A stretch of DNA of 64,000 nucleotides from Arthrobacter sunyaminii (GTDB lineage: Bacteria > Actinomycetota > Actinomycetes > Actinomycetales > Micrococcaceae): the NCBI RefSeq assembly GCF_018866305.1, contig NZ_CP076456.1, positions 3,348,001-3,412,000 on the forward strand, read 5' to 3'. The position numbers and the translations under genes were made by a program. Positions 1 to 9,046 of the stretch are shown in pieces. Every line of letters begins with the position of its first letter. The first letter of the stretch is position 1. The notes under the pieces were generated by a model, which was given only the letters and a program-made list of their open reading frames with translations, had not been told where the DNA came from and did not search any database.

Positions 1-111
1 CTTGGTTTCGAGGTGGGATCATCCTAACCGCACCGGGCCGATATGCGGCGTAGTGTGACGAGATCCGGTCCCCGTGTCCGGAGCGATACCTTCCGAGGCA
101 CCGTTAACCGC

Positions 112-142
112 GGAAGCGGGAACCAAGATGGCTCCCGCTTCC
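112..142 (-). terminator. Hairpin terminator after the first BCCT gene
   Basis: A perfect 10-bp inverted repeat (GGAAGCGGGA, 112-121, and TCCCGCTTCC, 133-142) with an 11-nt loop lies about 40 bp beyond the stop of the BCCT gene. No clear U-tract follows on the minus strand. Bases 1-111 contain nothing else I can support. Confidence 0.55.
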
Positions 143-181
143 CTTTCACCCGGGCAGCAACGGCTCACCCCGGTCCAGGCG

Positions 182-2113
182 CTAGTCGGCGGTGGCGGCT
201 TTTACCTTGTCCGGCTGCTCCTCCGGACCCTCCACGACGTCCGGATCCTGCACGGCCTCCGTGTACCACTCGGTGAGCGCGGGGTCATCGCTCTCAAAGT
301 CGGCGCCGGCTCCTTCGTCCTCCGACACGGGAGCGGCACCGAAGACAAAGTCGTCACCGTGCTCACCGATACCCCGGCGCACTCCTCCCCTAATGGCCTC
401 CAGTGCATACCGGCGGCGAATCATGTAGGGATCATTGCGCAGCTCCTTGCCCCACGACACCATCACGCCGATCAGGATGATGGTGAAGGGCAGGGCACAG
501 GTCACCATGATGGACTGCAGCCCCGAGAGTGCGTTGCGTCCGCCGGCCAGCAGCAGGGCCATGGAGATCAGTCCAAGCGCGGAAGCCCACACGATGGTCA
601 CCGATTTCGAGGGGACCGGCCGCCCCGACTGGGACATGGACCCCATGACGTTGGCTGCGGAGTCCGCGGCGGTGACAAAGAAGACCAGAATGGCCACCAG
701 GCAGACAACCGATGTCACGGTACTGAAGGGGAGATTGCCCAGCAAATCGAACATGACGTTCTCCCCGGCACCCACCACCGTCATGTCCCTGCCCTCCAGG
801 TTCATCCAGATGGCGCTGCCGCCGAAGACCGTGAACCAGACGATGGAGATGGCCGAGGGAACAAACACCACCACGGTGACGAACTGTCGCAGGGTCCGGC
901 CCTTGGAAATCTTCGCAATGAACATTCCCACGAACGGGGACCACGAAATCCACCAGGCCCAGTACAGCGTCGTCCAGGCCGTCAGATACGCCTCCTCCGT
1001 GGCGCCCTGGCCGGCAAAGACCGTGAGCATGTTCGGCAGGTTGTCGAAAAACGCGATGAGTGAAACCGGCAGCAGATCCAGCACGAAGAAGGTCGGTCCT
1101 GCCAGCAGGACAAAAGCCGCGAGCAGGATGACCAGGGTCATGTTGGCGTTGGACATCAGCCGAATGCCCTTTTTAATGCCGGCCACTGCGGAGATGGTGA
1201 AGACAACCGTCAGAATGGTGATGGCCACGACGACGAAACCATTGCCCAGTTCCTTCCCGGTGATCATCGAAACGCCCGTGCGGATCTGGAGTGCGCCGAT
1301 ACCCAGCGACGTCGCTGTGCCGAACAGGGTCACCAGCACGGCGAAGACATCGATGATCTTGCCCAAAACACGGTTGTTGCCGTCCGGAAAAACCGGTTCA
1401 AAGAGTGAGGAAATCAACGGCAGGCGGCCGCGCCGGTAGGAGGCGTAAGCCAGTGCCCCGCCCACCAGGGCGTAGATGCACCAGGCGATGGACGCCTGGT
1501 GCAGGAAGGCGTCAGTCATGGCGGGCAGGATGGCGTCGGAGGTCCCGGCCTCGGCATCCGTCGACGGCGGAGGGCTAAGGAAATGGCTGAGCGGCTCCAT
1601 GGGTCCGTAGAAAATCAGGCCAATACCCAAACCGGCGGCGAACAGCATGGAGATCCACGACAGAGTCGAGTATTCCGGGGTGCTGTCGTCGGCACCCAAG
1701 CGGATCTTGCCGGTGGGGCCAAAACCCACCAGCAGCATGAAGATCACGATGCCCACCACGGTTGCATTGAACAGCCACCCGAAGCGAACCACCACCCAGC
1801 CCTGCATGGTGGTGCCGACCAGGTTGAGGTTGGCCGGCGCAAGTGTTGCCCACGTCAGGATTGCCAGGGAAACAGCCAGCGCGACAATGAACACGCTGCG
1901 CCGGGTTGGAAAACCAACCCCGGTGTCCTCAACGCTGATTCCCGGCACAAGTCCGGGGTGAAGACCGAACGTTGGTTCGGAAGCGGCATGGCGCAGTGCC
2001 TTTTTTACCCGTTCGACCGGCCGCCCGCCCGGTTTCTGTCCCTGCAAACCGGGCGCAGGCGGCCTGTCCGTGCTGTTTGCCGCTCCGTCAAAATGTAAAG
2101 GGTCAGAATTCAT
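182..2113 (-). CDS. BCCT family betaine/choline/carnitine-type transporter (copy 1)
   Basis: Secondary transporter of the BCCT (BetP/OpuD/CaiT) family, expected to import a quaternary ammonium solute such as glycine betaine with sodium across the membrane. The 643-residue protein has about 12 membrane segments, the family tryptophan box WTTLYWAWW, and a glycine stretch GLGIG in the substrate-site helix that matches BetP-type sodium-coupled members. A soluble N-terminal region of about 60 residues and an acidic C-terminal tail are shared with the second copy at 6836-8794. I chose the ATG at 2113 (MNSDP) because it aligns with MNTDP of the paralogue; a TTG at 2152 would add 13 residues. It is transcribed from an AT-rich region that carries two inverted repeats. 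The exact substrate cannot be read from sequence. Confidence 0.88.
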   Translation of the reverse strand: MNSDPLHFDGAANSTDRPPAPGLQGQKPGGRPVERVKKALRHAASEPTFGLHPGLVPGISVEDTGVGFPTRRSVFIVALAVSLAILTWATLAPANLNLVGTTMQGWVVVRFGWLFNATVVGIVIFMLLVGFGPTGKIRLGADDSTPEYSTLSWISMLFAAGLGIGLIFYGPMEPLSHFLSPPPSTDAEAGTSDAILPAMTDAFLHQASIAWCIYALVGGALAYASYRRGRLPLISSLFEPVFPDGNNRVLGKIIDVFAVLVTLFGTATSLGIGALQIRTGVSMITGKELGNGFVVVAITILTVVFTISAVAGIKKGIRLMSNANMTLVILLAAFVLLAGPTFFVLDLLPVSLIAFFDNLPNMLTVFAGQGATEEAYLTAWTTLYWAWWISWSPFVGMFIAKISKGRTLRQFVTVVVFVPSAISIVWFTVFGGSAIWMNLEGRDMTVVGAGENVMFDLLGNLPFSTVTSVVCLVAILVFFVTAADSAANVMGSMSQSGRPVPSKSVTIVWASALGLISMALLLAGGRNALSGLQSIMVTCALPFTIILIGVMVSWGKELRNDPYMIRRRYALEAIRGGVRRGIGEHGDDFVFGAAPVSEDEGAGADFESDDPALTEWYTEAVQDPDVVEGPEEQPDKVKAATAD

Positions 2114-2147
2114 AACGCACGACTTTAGTGCATTTACCTGCAACTGC

Positions 2148-2208
2148 TCCAATTCATAACAATTGGACCACTATTGGAAGGAAAGTTATTCACTGCTTAA
2201 GTAGCAGT
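2148..2208 (-). promoter_or_regulatory. AT-rich upstream region of BCCT copy 1 with two inverted repeats
   Basis: Between the BCCT gene and the stop of the TPP enzyme the sequence becomes distinctly AT-rich. It holds a 7-bp inverted repeat, TCCAATT/AATTGGA (2148-2167, 6-nt spacer), and a 6-bp repeat, ACTGCT/AGCAGT (2192-2208, 5-nt spacer). These are operator candidates for an unknown regulator. Confidence 0.35.
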
Positions 2209-2254
2209 TAATTCCAACTAATGCTAATTTCATTTCGGAACGCTACTTTGTTCC

Positions 2255-3907
2255 CTACCCCGCAGCTGCCGCGGCAAGGATGTGGGCCATGCTTTCACGC
2301 ATATAATCGGCCACCTCGCTCTGCGTGACGGCAACATCGAGCACAAACAGGCCCTCGGCACCGTCGGCAAGCCATTCCTTCAGCTCCGTGAGGTCACTCA
2401 GGGAACGCATTTTCACGCCGCGCGCACCCATGGCACGGCCCAGCGCACTGAAATCGACTTCGGGGATCTGCATGGCTGTGTCGTCGAGGCCCCGGGCTGC
2501 ATACTGGTGAACCTCGGCGCCGTAGGCGGCGTCGTTGAACACCACCATCACTCCGCTGGGAATGGCGCGGACGGCCGATTCGAGGTCGGCCAGCGCCATC
2601 AGGGCTCCGCCGTCGCCCGCGATGAGCACGGTGGTCCGGTCCGGACGGGCCACCGCCGCGCCCACCGCTGCCGGGATGCCCAGGCCGATGGACTGAAACG
2701 CTGTGCCCACCATCATTAGCCCCTGCGGGTCAGGTGCCTGGCAGTACATCGGGATCCAGCCGCAGAAGTGCCCGCCGTCCTGGACGATGGTGCGGTTGGC
2801 GGGCAGGACGGCGTCGAGCTGCTGCGCCACGGCGCGGGGATTCAGCCGCCCATCGGCCGCAAATTCGTCCGCGGCAGGGTCAGAGGTGAACGACGGTGCG
2901 GTCACTTCCGGATGCTGCGTCCGCCACCCGCCCTGCACAGCGGAAACTGCTTCCGTGAGTGCTACAACGGTTTCCCGGGCATCGGCCTGAATGAAGCTCG
3001 AAACCCGGGGGTTCGTGGGCGCATCGGCTTCATCAATCTGGATGACCTCGGCGTCTTCAGCGAAGAGGGATCCGTAGCGGGCCTGGAAGGCGTTCAGGCT
3101 GGCACCGGCAACGATGACGAGGTCGGCGGAGCGCATGATCTGCAGCGGAGCCCTTCGTGCGAAGCCCCCCGCTATACCCAAATCCCAAGGCGTATCGAGG
3201 TAGTTCCGCGCCATGAGGGAAGTCGCAAACAGCGCACCTACCTTGTCCCCCAGTTCCACCAGGGCAGTTCCCGCATCGGAGACCACGGCACCGTTGCCGG
3301 CCAGGATCAGGGGGCGCCTGGCACGGTTTATCAGTGCCGCGACGCGTTCCACGGCAGCCGGGTCCGGCAGCACCCGCGCGGCAGGCTGCGGATGCGCTGC
3401 CGGCTCCTGGGTCCCGGCAGCTTCATTGGCGAGGTCGTAGGGAATGGACACGATCACGGGACGCCGCTCGTTGCGGGCCGTGGACCAGGCTTCTTCAGTG
3501 AGACGCTCCGCGTTTCCTGCTGCGACGGTGAGGGTGAGCACCCCCAGACCCCGGGCAACCGTCAGCTGGTCGATGTCCCACGGCCGGGCTCCGGTTGTGG
3601 GAGCTTCCCCTACAACCAGCACCATCGGAATCCGGGCTTTGGCAGCTTCGGTCAGCGCTGTCAGGGAGTTGGTGAAACCGGCTCCGTAGGTCACCGTTGC
3701 CACTGCAATCCTGCCCGAGGCACGGTAATAGGCGTCAGCCATGGCCACGGTTCCGGCCTCGTGCCGGGCGCTGACATAAGGCAGGCCGCGGGCCGTGAGA
3801 TTGGAGGTGAAAAAGGCGTTGCCGTTGCCCATCAGGCCAAACACGACCTCGGAGTGACGCGCACACACTTCCGCGACGACGTCGGATACGTTCAGTTGTT
3901 CAGTCAT
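2255..3907 (-). CDS. Thiamine-pyrophosphate-dependent enzyme (acetolactate synthase / benzoylformate decarboxylase-like)
   Basis: A 550-residue enzyme of the TPP-dependent 2-oxo-acid decarboxylase and acetolactate synthase superfamily. The N-terminal PYR domain carries the activating glutamate in ARHEAGTVAMADAYYRASG. The middle domain has the Rossmann-like RRPLILAGNGAV segment. The C-terminal PP domain has the TPP/Mg motif GDGG followed about 25 residues later by ND (near residue 430). It starts 15 bp after the aminotransferase stop, so the two genes form an operon. That neighbour suggests the substrate is the 2-oxo acid made by transamination, for example phenylpyruvate or indolepyruvate. 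No acetolactate synthase small subunit lies beside it, which argues against a valine/isoleucine biosynthetic role. Substrate assignment is inference. Confidence 0.8.
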   Translation of the reverse strand: MTEQLNVSDVVAEVCARHSEVVFGLMGNGNAFFTSNLTARGLPYVSARHEAGTVAMADAYYRASGRIAVATVTYGAGFTNSLTALTEAAKARIPMVLVVGEAPTTGARPWDIDQLTVARGLGVLTLTVAAGNAERLTEEAWSTARNERRPVIVSIPYDLANEAAGTQEPAAHPQPAARVLPDPAAVERVAALINRARRPLILAGNGAVVSDAGTALVELGDKVGALFATSLMARNYLDTPWDLGIAGGFARRAPLQIMRSADLVIVAGASLNAFQARYGSLFAEDAEVIQIDEADAPTNPRVSSFIQADARETVVALTEAVSAVQGGWRTQHPEVTAPSFTSDPAADEFAADGRLNPRAVAQQLDAVLPANRTIVQDGGHFCGWIPMYCQAPDPQGLMMVGTAFQSIGLGIPAAVGAAVARPDRTTVLIAGDGGALMALADLESAVRAIPSGVMVVFNDAAYGAEVHQYAARGLDDTAMQIPEVDFSALGRAMGARGVKMRSLSDLTELKEWLADGAEGLFVLDVAVTQSEVADYMRESMAHILAAAAAG

Positions 3908-3922
3908 GTCGGTTCCTTGAGA

Positions 3923-5008
3923 TCAGTGCTGTGGTGCCAGCAGGGCCGCTGCCTGACGGGCGACGGTGAGAATCCTGTTGTTGGCAACAGGTGCACCGAT
4001 GGTGATGCGGATGCCCTCGTTCGGAAAGACGCGGACGGAAAGGGCGTTCTCCTCAAAGAGCGCGGCGAGAGCGCCCGTCCGGTCCCGGCTGTCGAGCCAG
4101 AGAAAGTTGGCTTCCGACGCAAGCACCGGCAGCCCGGCAGCCAACAGGGCGTCGTACACACGCCGGCGTTCAGTGACGAGCACATCAATCCGCTCCTGAA
4201 GTTCATCTTCGGCCAGCAGGGATGCCAGCCCGGCCTGCTGTGCCAGCGACGTGACTCCGAACGGAACAGCCACCTTTTGGAGATTTACAACCAGCTCCGG
4301 GCCGGCAATGGCATAGCCCAGGCGCAGCCCGGCGAGCCCGTAGGCCTTGGAGAAGGTGTGCAGAACAGCAACGTTGGGATACTTGCGGAACATTTCGATC
4401 CCGACGGCGGTGTCGGCATCGCGGTTGAAGTGGACGTAGGCCTCGTCCAGCACCACGAGGACATCCGCGGGGACGGATGAGATAAAGCTGTCCACCGCTG
4501 CGGCGCTGAGGACCGTGCCCGTGGGATTGTTCGGATTGCAGAGAAAGATCACCCGGGTTCTTGGGGTGACAGCGGAGGCCATCGCGTGGAGGTCGTGGCC
4601 GCCGTCCTCGGCCAGCGGAATGGGCTGCGGTTCCGCCCCTGCCGTGGTGGCCAGAAGCGGGTAGGCCTCGAAGGACCGCCAGGCGAACATCACCTGGTCC
4701 CCCGGATTGGTCACGGCGAGGATGATCTGGCTGGCAACCTCCACCGACCCGGCGCCGAGCGCTATGTTGTCCGGTGAAACCGCCCAGCGGGACGCGATCG
4801 CACCGCGGAGTTCTTCCGCGGCGATCTCCGGATAGAGGTTGATGCTGGACACGGCGCCGGCAACGGCCTCCACCACGGAAGGCAGAGGCGGGTAGGGATT
4901 CTCGTTCGAGGAGAGTTTGAAGGCCTCCAGGCCGTCAACGGCCCGGGGAGCTTTTCCCTGGCGGTACGGCGGGAAGTTTTCAAGCCCGGCGCGGTGCGTG
5001 ATGTTCAT
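3923..5008 (-). CDS. HisC/Pat-like PLP aminotransferase
   Basis: A class I/II fold PLP aminotransferase of 361 residues, in the histidinol-phosphate / aromatic aminotransferase group. Visible motifs are the SSNENPY segment near residue 35, NPNNPTG in the middle, the DEAYVHF aspartate, and the PLP-lysine motif SKAYGLAGLRLGYA. The order and length match HisC and the actinobacterial aromatic aminotransferase Pat. No other his gene is nearby. The downstream TPP enzyme and the amino-acid permease on the other strand favour amino-acid catabolism or aromatic transamination over histidine synthesis. It is the first gene of a two-gene operon that diverges from the permease across a 322-bp intergenic region. 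Confidence 0.82.
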   Translation of the reverse strand: MNITHRAGLENFPPYRQGKAPRAVDGLEAFKLSSNENPYPPLPSVVEAVAGAVSSINLYPEIAAEELRGAIASRWAVSPDNIALGAGSVEVASQIILAVTNPGDQVMFAWRSFEAYPLLATTAGAEPQPIPLAEDGGHDLHAMASAVTPRTRVIFLCNPNNPTGTVLSAAAVDSFISSVPADVLVVLDEAYVHFNRDADTAVGIEMFRKYPNVAVLHTFSKAYGLAGLRLGYAIAGPELVVNLQKVAVPFGVTSLAQQAGLASLLAEDELQERIDVLVTERRRVYDALLAAGLPVLASEANFLWLDSRDRTGALAALFEENALSVRVFPNEGIRITIGAPVANNRILTVARQAAALLAPQH

Positions 5009-5330
5009 GATTCTCCTGATGGGCCGGAGCGAAAGATAAGCTGCAGCGCCGGCGCGCCGCCCAATGAGGCTAAGTAATACTGGTCACGCAAAACAAGCTG
5101 CACAGCAAACACTTCACAGAGTGCCACCTTTGGCCGGAGTTCGCCGTGTATCTGCTGTACAAATTGCACAACCTTTCTCCGCGAATTTGCTCATGACCGC
5201 TTTTGTGATTAGCGTCACTCCGAGGCTGCCGCGTTTGGACCCCACTCATTGACGAGTGTGCCGCCGGCCCGCCCCCGATTTCTTTTTCGATGCGGAGCAC
5301 CTCCGCACCTGACGCTTGTGAGGCACCTGC
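5009..5330. other. Divergent 322-bp promoter region, aminotransferase / permease
   Basis: No convincing gene lies here; a possible 62-codon frame has no ribosome site or family features. The region must hold the promoters of both divergent genes. Two inverted repeats near its right end are listed separately. AT-rich sequence around 5160-5220 is the likeliest promoter core. Confidence 0.5.
5243..5307 (+). promoter_or_regulatory. Two inverted repeats upstream of the amino-acid permease
   Basis: CACTC/GAGTG arms (5243-5247 and 5254-5258) flank a partly symmetric 6-bp centre. A perfect 7-bp repeat, TGCGGAG/CTCCGCA (5291-5307, 3-nt loop), sits 23 bp before the permease ATG. Either could be an operator; the second could also form a leader hairpin. 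Confidence 0.35.
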
Positions 5331-6737
5331 ATGACCACTGCTGATCTGACAACCAGCTCCGCACCACCCGAGAACCGGTCCGGTCTGGGACGGTCAATGA
5401 ATTCCCGCCAGCTGACCATGATGGGGCTCGGCAGCGCAATTGGCGCCGGGCTATTCCTTGGATCGGGGGTGGGTGTCCAGGCGGCCGGACCCGCCGTACT
5501 GATTTCCTATCTCGTGGCCGGCGCCCTGGTCATCATCGTGATGCAGGCCCTGGGCGAACTCGCTGCGGCCAATCCGAGCTCGGGTGCATTTTCTGTCTAT
5601 ACCGAGAAAGCCTTTGGCAAGACGGCCGGATCCGCTGTCGGCTGGCTCTGGTGGTTCCAGCTTGTTGTGGTGATTGCCGCCGAAGCCATCGGCGCCGCCG
5701 GTCTCCTGGCGTCCGTTTTCCCGGACCTGCCCGTCTGGCTCATGGCCTTGTTCTTCATTGCGGTTTTCTCGCTCATTAACGTCACCGGTGTGAAGAACTA
5801 CGGTGAATTCGAATTCTGGTTTGCGATCCTAAAGGTTGCCGCCATTATTCTCTTCCTGGCGATCGGCGCCGCCCTCATCTTCGGCTGGCTGCCCGACACC
5901 ACCTCCCCCGGGCTGAGCAACCTCTTCGGGAACGACGGTTTCGCCCCGACCGGCATGGCAGGCATTGCCTCGGCACTGCTGGTGGTGATCTTCGCGTTCG
6001 GCGGGACCGAGATCGTGAGCGTTGCCGCAGCCGAGACCGCCGACCCCGCCCGCAGCGTGGGCAAGGCCATCAAGACCGTTGTCTGGCGCATCCTGGTGTT
6101 CTACATCGGTTCACTGGCCGTCATCGTCACTGTTATCCCCTGGGATTCCGAAGCCCTCGATTCACCGTTTGCCGCTGTCCTGGCAACGGCCAAGATCCCG
6201 GGGGCAGAAACCGCCATCATCCTCGTGGCGGCCGTTGCCCTGCTGTCGGCACTGAACGCCAACCTGTACGGCGCCTCACGGATGGTCTATTCGCTGGCCG
6301 AACGCCGTGATGCGCCCAGGGCGTTGCTGCGGCTCAACAAGGCGAAAGCACCTGTTCTTGCCGTGCTCATCTCGGTGGCCGTGGGGGTTGTCTCCACTGT
6401 GCTGGAGCTCTTCTTCCCGGACCGGGTGCTCCCCGCCCTCTTGAACGTCGTCGGATCCACCGTGCTCCTGGTCTGGGCTTCGGTTCTGCTGTCCCAGTTT
6501 GTGCTTCGCCGCAGGGCCGACCGTGCCGGCCAGGCCCTCAAACTGCGGATGCGCGGCTTTCCGTACCTGACGGTGGCCGGCATGGTCCTTCTGGCAGCCA
6601 TCCTTGTGCTGGCCTGCCTGGATCCGGCTGCACGGACACAGCTGCTTTCCACCGTTGCGCTCGTGGCCTGCATCGCCCTCGCATGCAAACTGGCACATAC
6701 CTCCCGCACCCGGCGAAGTGCCGCGGCCGACAGCTAA
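5331..6737 (+). CDS. APC superfamily amino-acid permease
   Basis: A 468-residue inner-membrane permease of the amino acid transporter (AAT/APC) family. The N-terminus has the characteristic RQLTMMGLGSAIGAGLFLG segment, whose broken first helix forms the substrate site, followed by SGAFSVYTEKAFG and about 12 hydrophobic helices. Relatives import aromatic amino acids, GABA, D-alanine/glycine, asparagine or proline by proton symport. It diverges from the Pat-like aminotransferase and TPP enzyme, which suggests an amino acid that those enzymes degrade. The start is preceded by GTGAGG about 9 bp upstream. The specific substrate is not decidable here. Confidence 0.87.
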   Translation: MTTADLTTSSAPPENRSGLGRSMNSRQLTMMGLGSAIGAGLFLGSGVGVQAAGPAVLISYLVAGALVIIVMQALGELAAANPSSGAFSVYTEKAFGKTAGSAVGWLWWFQLVVVIAAEAIGAAGLLASVFPDLPVWLMALFFIAVFSLINVTGVKNYGEFEFWFAILKVAAIILFLAIGAALIFGWLPDTTSPGLSNLFGNDGFAPTGMAGIASALLVVIFAFGGTEIVSVAAAETADPARSVGKAIKTVVWRILVFYIGSLAVIVTVIPWDSEALDSPFAAVLATAKIPGAETAIILVAAVALLSALNANLYGASRMVYSLAERRDAPRALLRLNKAKAPVLAVLISVAVGVVSTVLELFFPDRVLPALLNVVGSTVLLVWASVLLSQFVLRRRADRAGQALKLRMRGFPYLTVAGMVLLAAILVLACLDPAARTQLLSTVALVACIALACKLAHTSRTRRSAAADS

Positions 6738-6763
6738 GCGGAACAAAGGAGGATGTCCCCTAA

Positions 6764-6788
6764 GGCGCCGCCGGCCGCCTCCGGCGCC
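6764..6788. terminator. Hairpin between convergent permease and BCCT copy 2
   Basis: GGCGCCG (6764-6770) pairs with CGGCGCC (6782-6788) across an 11-nt loop, 27 bp after the permease stop and 48 bp from the end of the convergent BCCT gene. No U-tract is present, so it is a candidate bidirectional terminator only. Confidence 0.35.
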
Positions 6789-6835
6789 GTGCCCCGCAAG
6801 TCGCGGCCGCCCCGGAAGAGTCCGGCTGTCCCCCG

Positions 6836-8794
6836 CTAGTTTGTGCCGCCGGTCTTTGCCTTATCCGGCCCCTCTGCCGTCGCACCCTCAGGATCCCCGG
6901 AAGCTTCAGGATCAGCCGGGGCCGGTTCCTGCACGTTGTCCGTGTACCAGTCGGTGAGGGCGGGGTCGTTGCTCTCGAAGTCGGCACCGGCGCCTTCGGA
7001 CTCCGGCACATGGGCAGTGCCGAACACGAAGTCGTCACCGTGCTCGTCGATGCCGCGGCGCACGCCGCCGCTGATGGCCTCCACCGCATACCGGCGCCGG
7101 ATCATCAGCGGGTCGTTGCGCAGGTCCTTGGCCCAGGAAATCATCACGCCGACGAGGATGACGGTGAACGGCAGCGCGCAGGTCACCATGATGGCTTGGA
7201 GCCCCGAGAGGGCGTTGCGGCCCCCGGCCAGCAGCAGGAACATGGCGATCAGCCCGAGCGCGGCCGACCAGATGATGGTCACCGATTTCGAGGGCACGGG
7301 CCGGCCCGACTGCGACATCGAGCCCATGACGTTGGCGGCCGAATCGGCGGCGGTGACGAAGAAGACCAGAATCGCGAGCATGCACACGATGGGCGTCACG
7401 GAGCTGAACGGCAGGTTGGCCAGCAGATCGAACATGACGTTCTCTCCGGTGCCCTTCACGGCCAGGTCCACCCCGTTCCGGTTCATCCAGATGGCCGTAC
7501 CGCCGAAGACCGTGTACCAGCAGACAGAGATGGTCAAGGGAACGAAGACGACGACGGTGACGAACTGGCGCAGGGTGCGGCCCTTGGAGATCTTGGCGAT
7601 GAACATTCCCACGAACGGCGACCAGGAGATCCACCAGGCCCAGTACAAGGTAGTCCAGCCGGTCAGGAATTCCTCCTGCTCGGCGCCCTGGCCGGCGAAG
7701 ACGGTCAGCATGTCCGGCAGGTTGCCGACAAACGCGATGAGCGAGGCCGGCAGCAGATCGAGCAGGAAGAACGTCGGCCCGGCCAGCAGGACAAAGAGCG
7801 TCAACAGAATGACCAGGGTCATGTTGAGGTTGGAGAGCAGCCGAATGCCCTTCTTGATGCCGGCGACAGCGGAGATGGTGAAGACAACCGTCAGGAGGCT
7901 GATGGCGACGACGACGAAGCCGTTACCCAGCTCCTGGCCCGTGATGATCGAGACTCCGGTGCGGATCTGGATCGCGCCGATGCCCAGCGACGTTGCGGTG
8001 CCGAACAGTGTCACCAGCACGGCGGAAACGTCGATGATCTTTCCCAGCATCCGGTTGTTGCCGTCGGGGAACACCGGTTCAAACAGCGACGAAATCAGCG
8101 GCAACCGGCCGCGCCGGAACGAGGCGTAGGCTAGGGCGCCGCCCACCAGAGCGTAGATGACCCAGGCGAGACTGGCCTGGTGCAGGAAGGTGGTCGCCAT
8201 GGCCGGCAGGATAGCGGCGTAGGTGCCGGCCTCGGCATCGGTCGAGGGTGGCGGGGAGAGGAAATGGCTGAGCGGTTCCATCGGCCCGTAGAAGATCAAT
8301 GCAATGCCCAGACCAGCTGCGAACAGCATGGAGATCCAGGACGCCGTGGAGTACTCCGGCGTGCTGTCGTCGGCCCCAAGCCGGATCTTGCCGGTCGGCC
8401 CGAAGCCAACCACCAGCATGAAGATCGCAGCGGCAACCATGGTGGCGTTAAACAGCCAGCCGAAATGCACAACCACCCAGGCCTGTACGCCGGCGCCCAC
8501 GGAACTGAGGTTGTCGGGCGCAAAAATCGCCCACGCCAGAACGGCGAGGGAGATGGCCATGGCAGAAATGAACACACCGCGCCGGGTCGGATAACTGACA
8601 CCTGTGTCCTCGACGCTGATGCCCGGGACCAGCCCGGGGTGGATGCCGAAAGCCGGTGAGGCAACGTGTTGCAGGGCCTTCTTGACCCGTTCAACGGGTC
8701 CGCCGGCGGCGGCAGCTCCCGTAGCCGGACCGGCGGCAGTTGACCTGTCAGTACTGCCTGGGACGCGCTGTGGCGGTGAAGGGTCTGTATTCAT
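6836..8794 (-). CDS. BCCT family transporter (copy 2)
   Basis: A 652-residue paralogue of the gene at 182-2113, alignable along nearly its whole length including the N-terminal GPVERVKKAL segment, the tryptophan box (GWTTLYWAWW) and the acidic C-terminus. It is predicted to take up a betaine-like solute. The glycine stretch of the substrate-site helix reads GLGIA, so the third glycine of copy 1 is alanine here; in BetP this position influences substrate and ion coupling. The ATG at 8794 (MNTDP) is preferred over an upstream in-frame start at 9013 because it matches copy 1 and because the longer version would run over the fmdB promoter. It diverges from fmdB and converges on the permease. Confidence 0.87.
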   Translation of the reverse strand: MNTDPSPPQRVPGSTDRSTAAGPATGAAAAGGPVERVKKALQHVASPAFGIHPGLVPGISVEDTGVSYPTRRGVFISAMAISLAVLAWAIFAPDNLSSVGAGVQAWVVVHFGWLFNATMVAAAIFMLVVGFGPTGKIRLGADDSTPEYSTASWISMLFAAGLGIALIFYGPMEPLSHFLSPPPSTDAEAGTYAAILPAMATTFLHQASLAWVIYALVGGALAYASFRRGRLPLISSLFEPVFPDGNNRMLGKIIDVSAVLVTLFGTATSLGIGAIQIRTGVSIITGQELGNGFVVVAISLLTVVFTISAVAGIKKGIRLLSNLNMTLVILLTLFVLLAGPTFFLLDLLPASLIAFVGNLPDMLTVFAGQGAEQEEFLTGWTTLYWAWWISWSPFVGMFIAKISKGRTLRQFVTVVVFVPLTISVCWYTVFGGTAIWMNRNGVDLAVKGTGENVMFDLLANLPFSSVTPIVCMLAILVFFVTAADSAANVMGSMSQSGRPVPSKSVTIIWSAALGLIAMFLLLAGGRNALSGLQAIMVTCALPFTVILVGVMISWAKDLRNDPLMIRRRYAVEAISGGVRRGIDEHGDDFVFGTAHVPESEGAGADFESNDPALTDWYTDNVQEPAPADPEASGDPEGATAEGPDKAKTGGTN

Positions 8795-8947
8795 GATGAG
8801 AGAAATTATTCCATTGGGGATGGCTGCTCCCATTTCCGGAAGACTGCCGGCCGAGTGCAAAACTCCGTCGTTACTAGGGCTGCCGCTTCCCTCTGTGACG
8901 AAACTCGCACCCGCAGGGACCGCACACAGTTCACTCCTGCCACATAG

Positions 8948-8976
8948 TTGACTCTCCACCGGCTGCTTTCTAGGCT
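8948..8976 (+). promoter_or_regulatory. Promoter of fmdB-fmdA
   Basis: TTGACT (8948-8953) and TAGGCT (8971-8976) are separated by exactly 17 bp and stand about 70 bp before the fmdB ATG. This is a good match to an actinobacterial primary-sigma promoter. Confidence 0.65.
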
Positions 8977-9046
8977 GACGGGCAAGCCGGAGCAGCACAG
9001 CTTGTCCCTCCATGACCGCTCCTGCAGATGCCCGAAGGGATATGAC

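Noticed and set aside
5064..5252. Small 62-codon gene in the permease promoter region
   Set aside because: No ribosome site, mixed composition and overlap with likely promoters.
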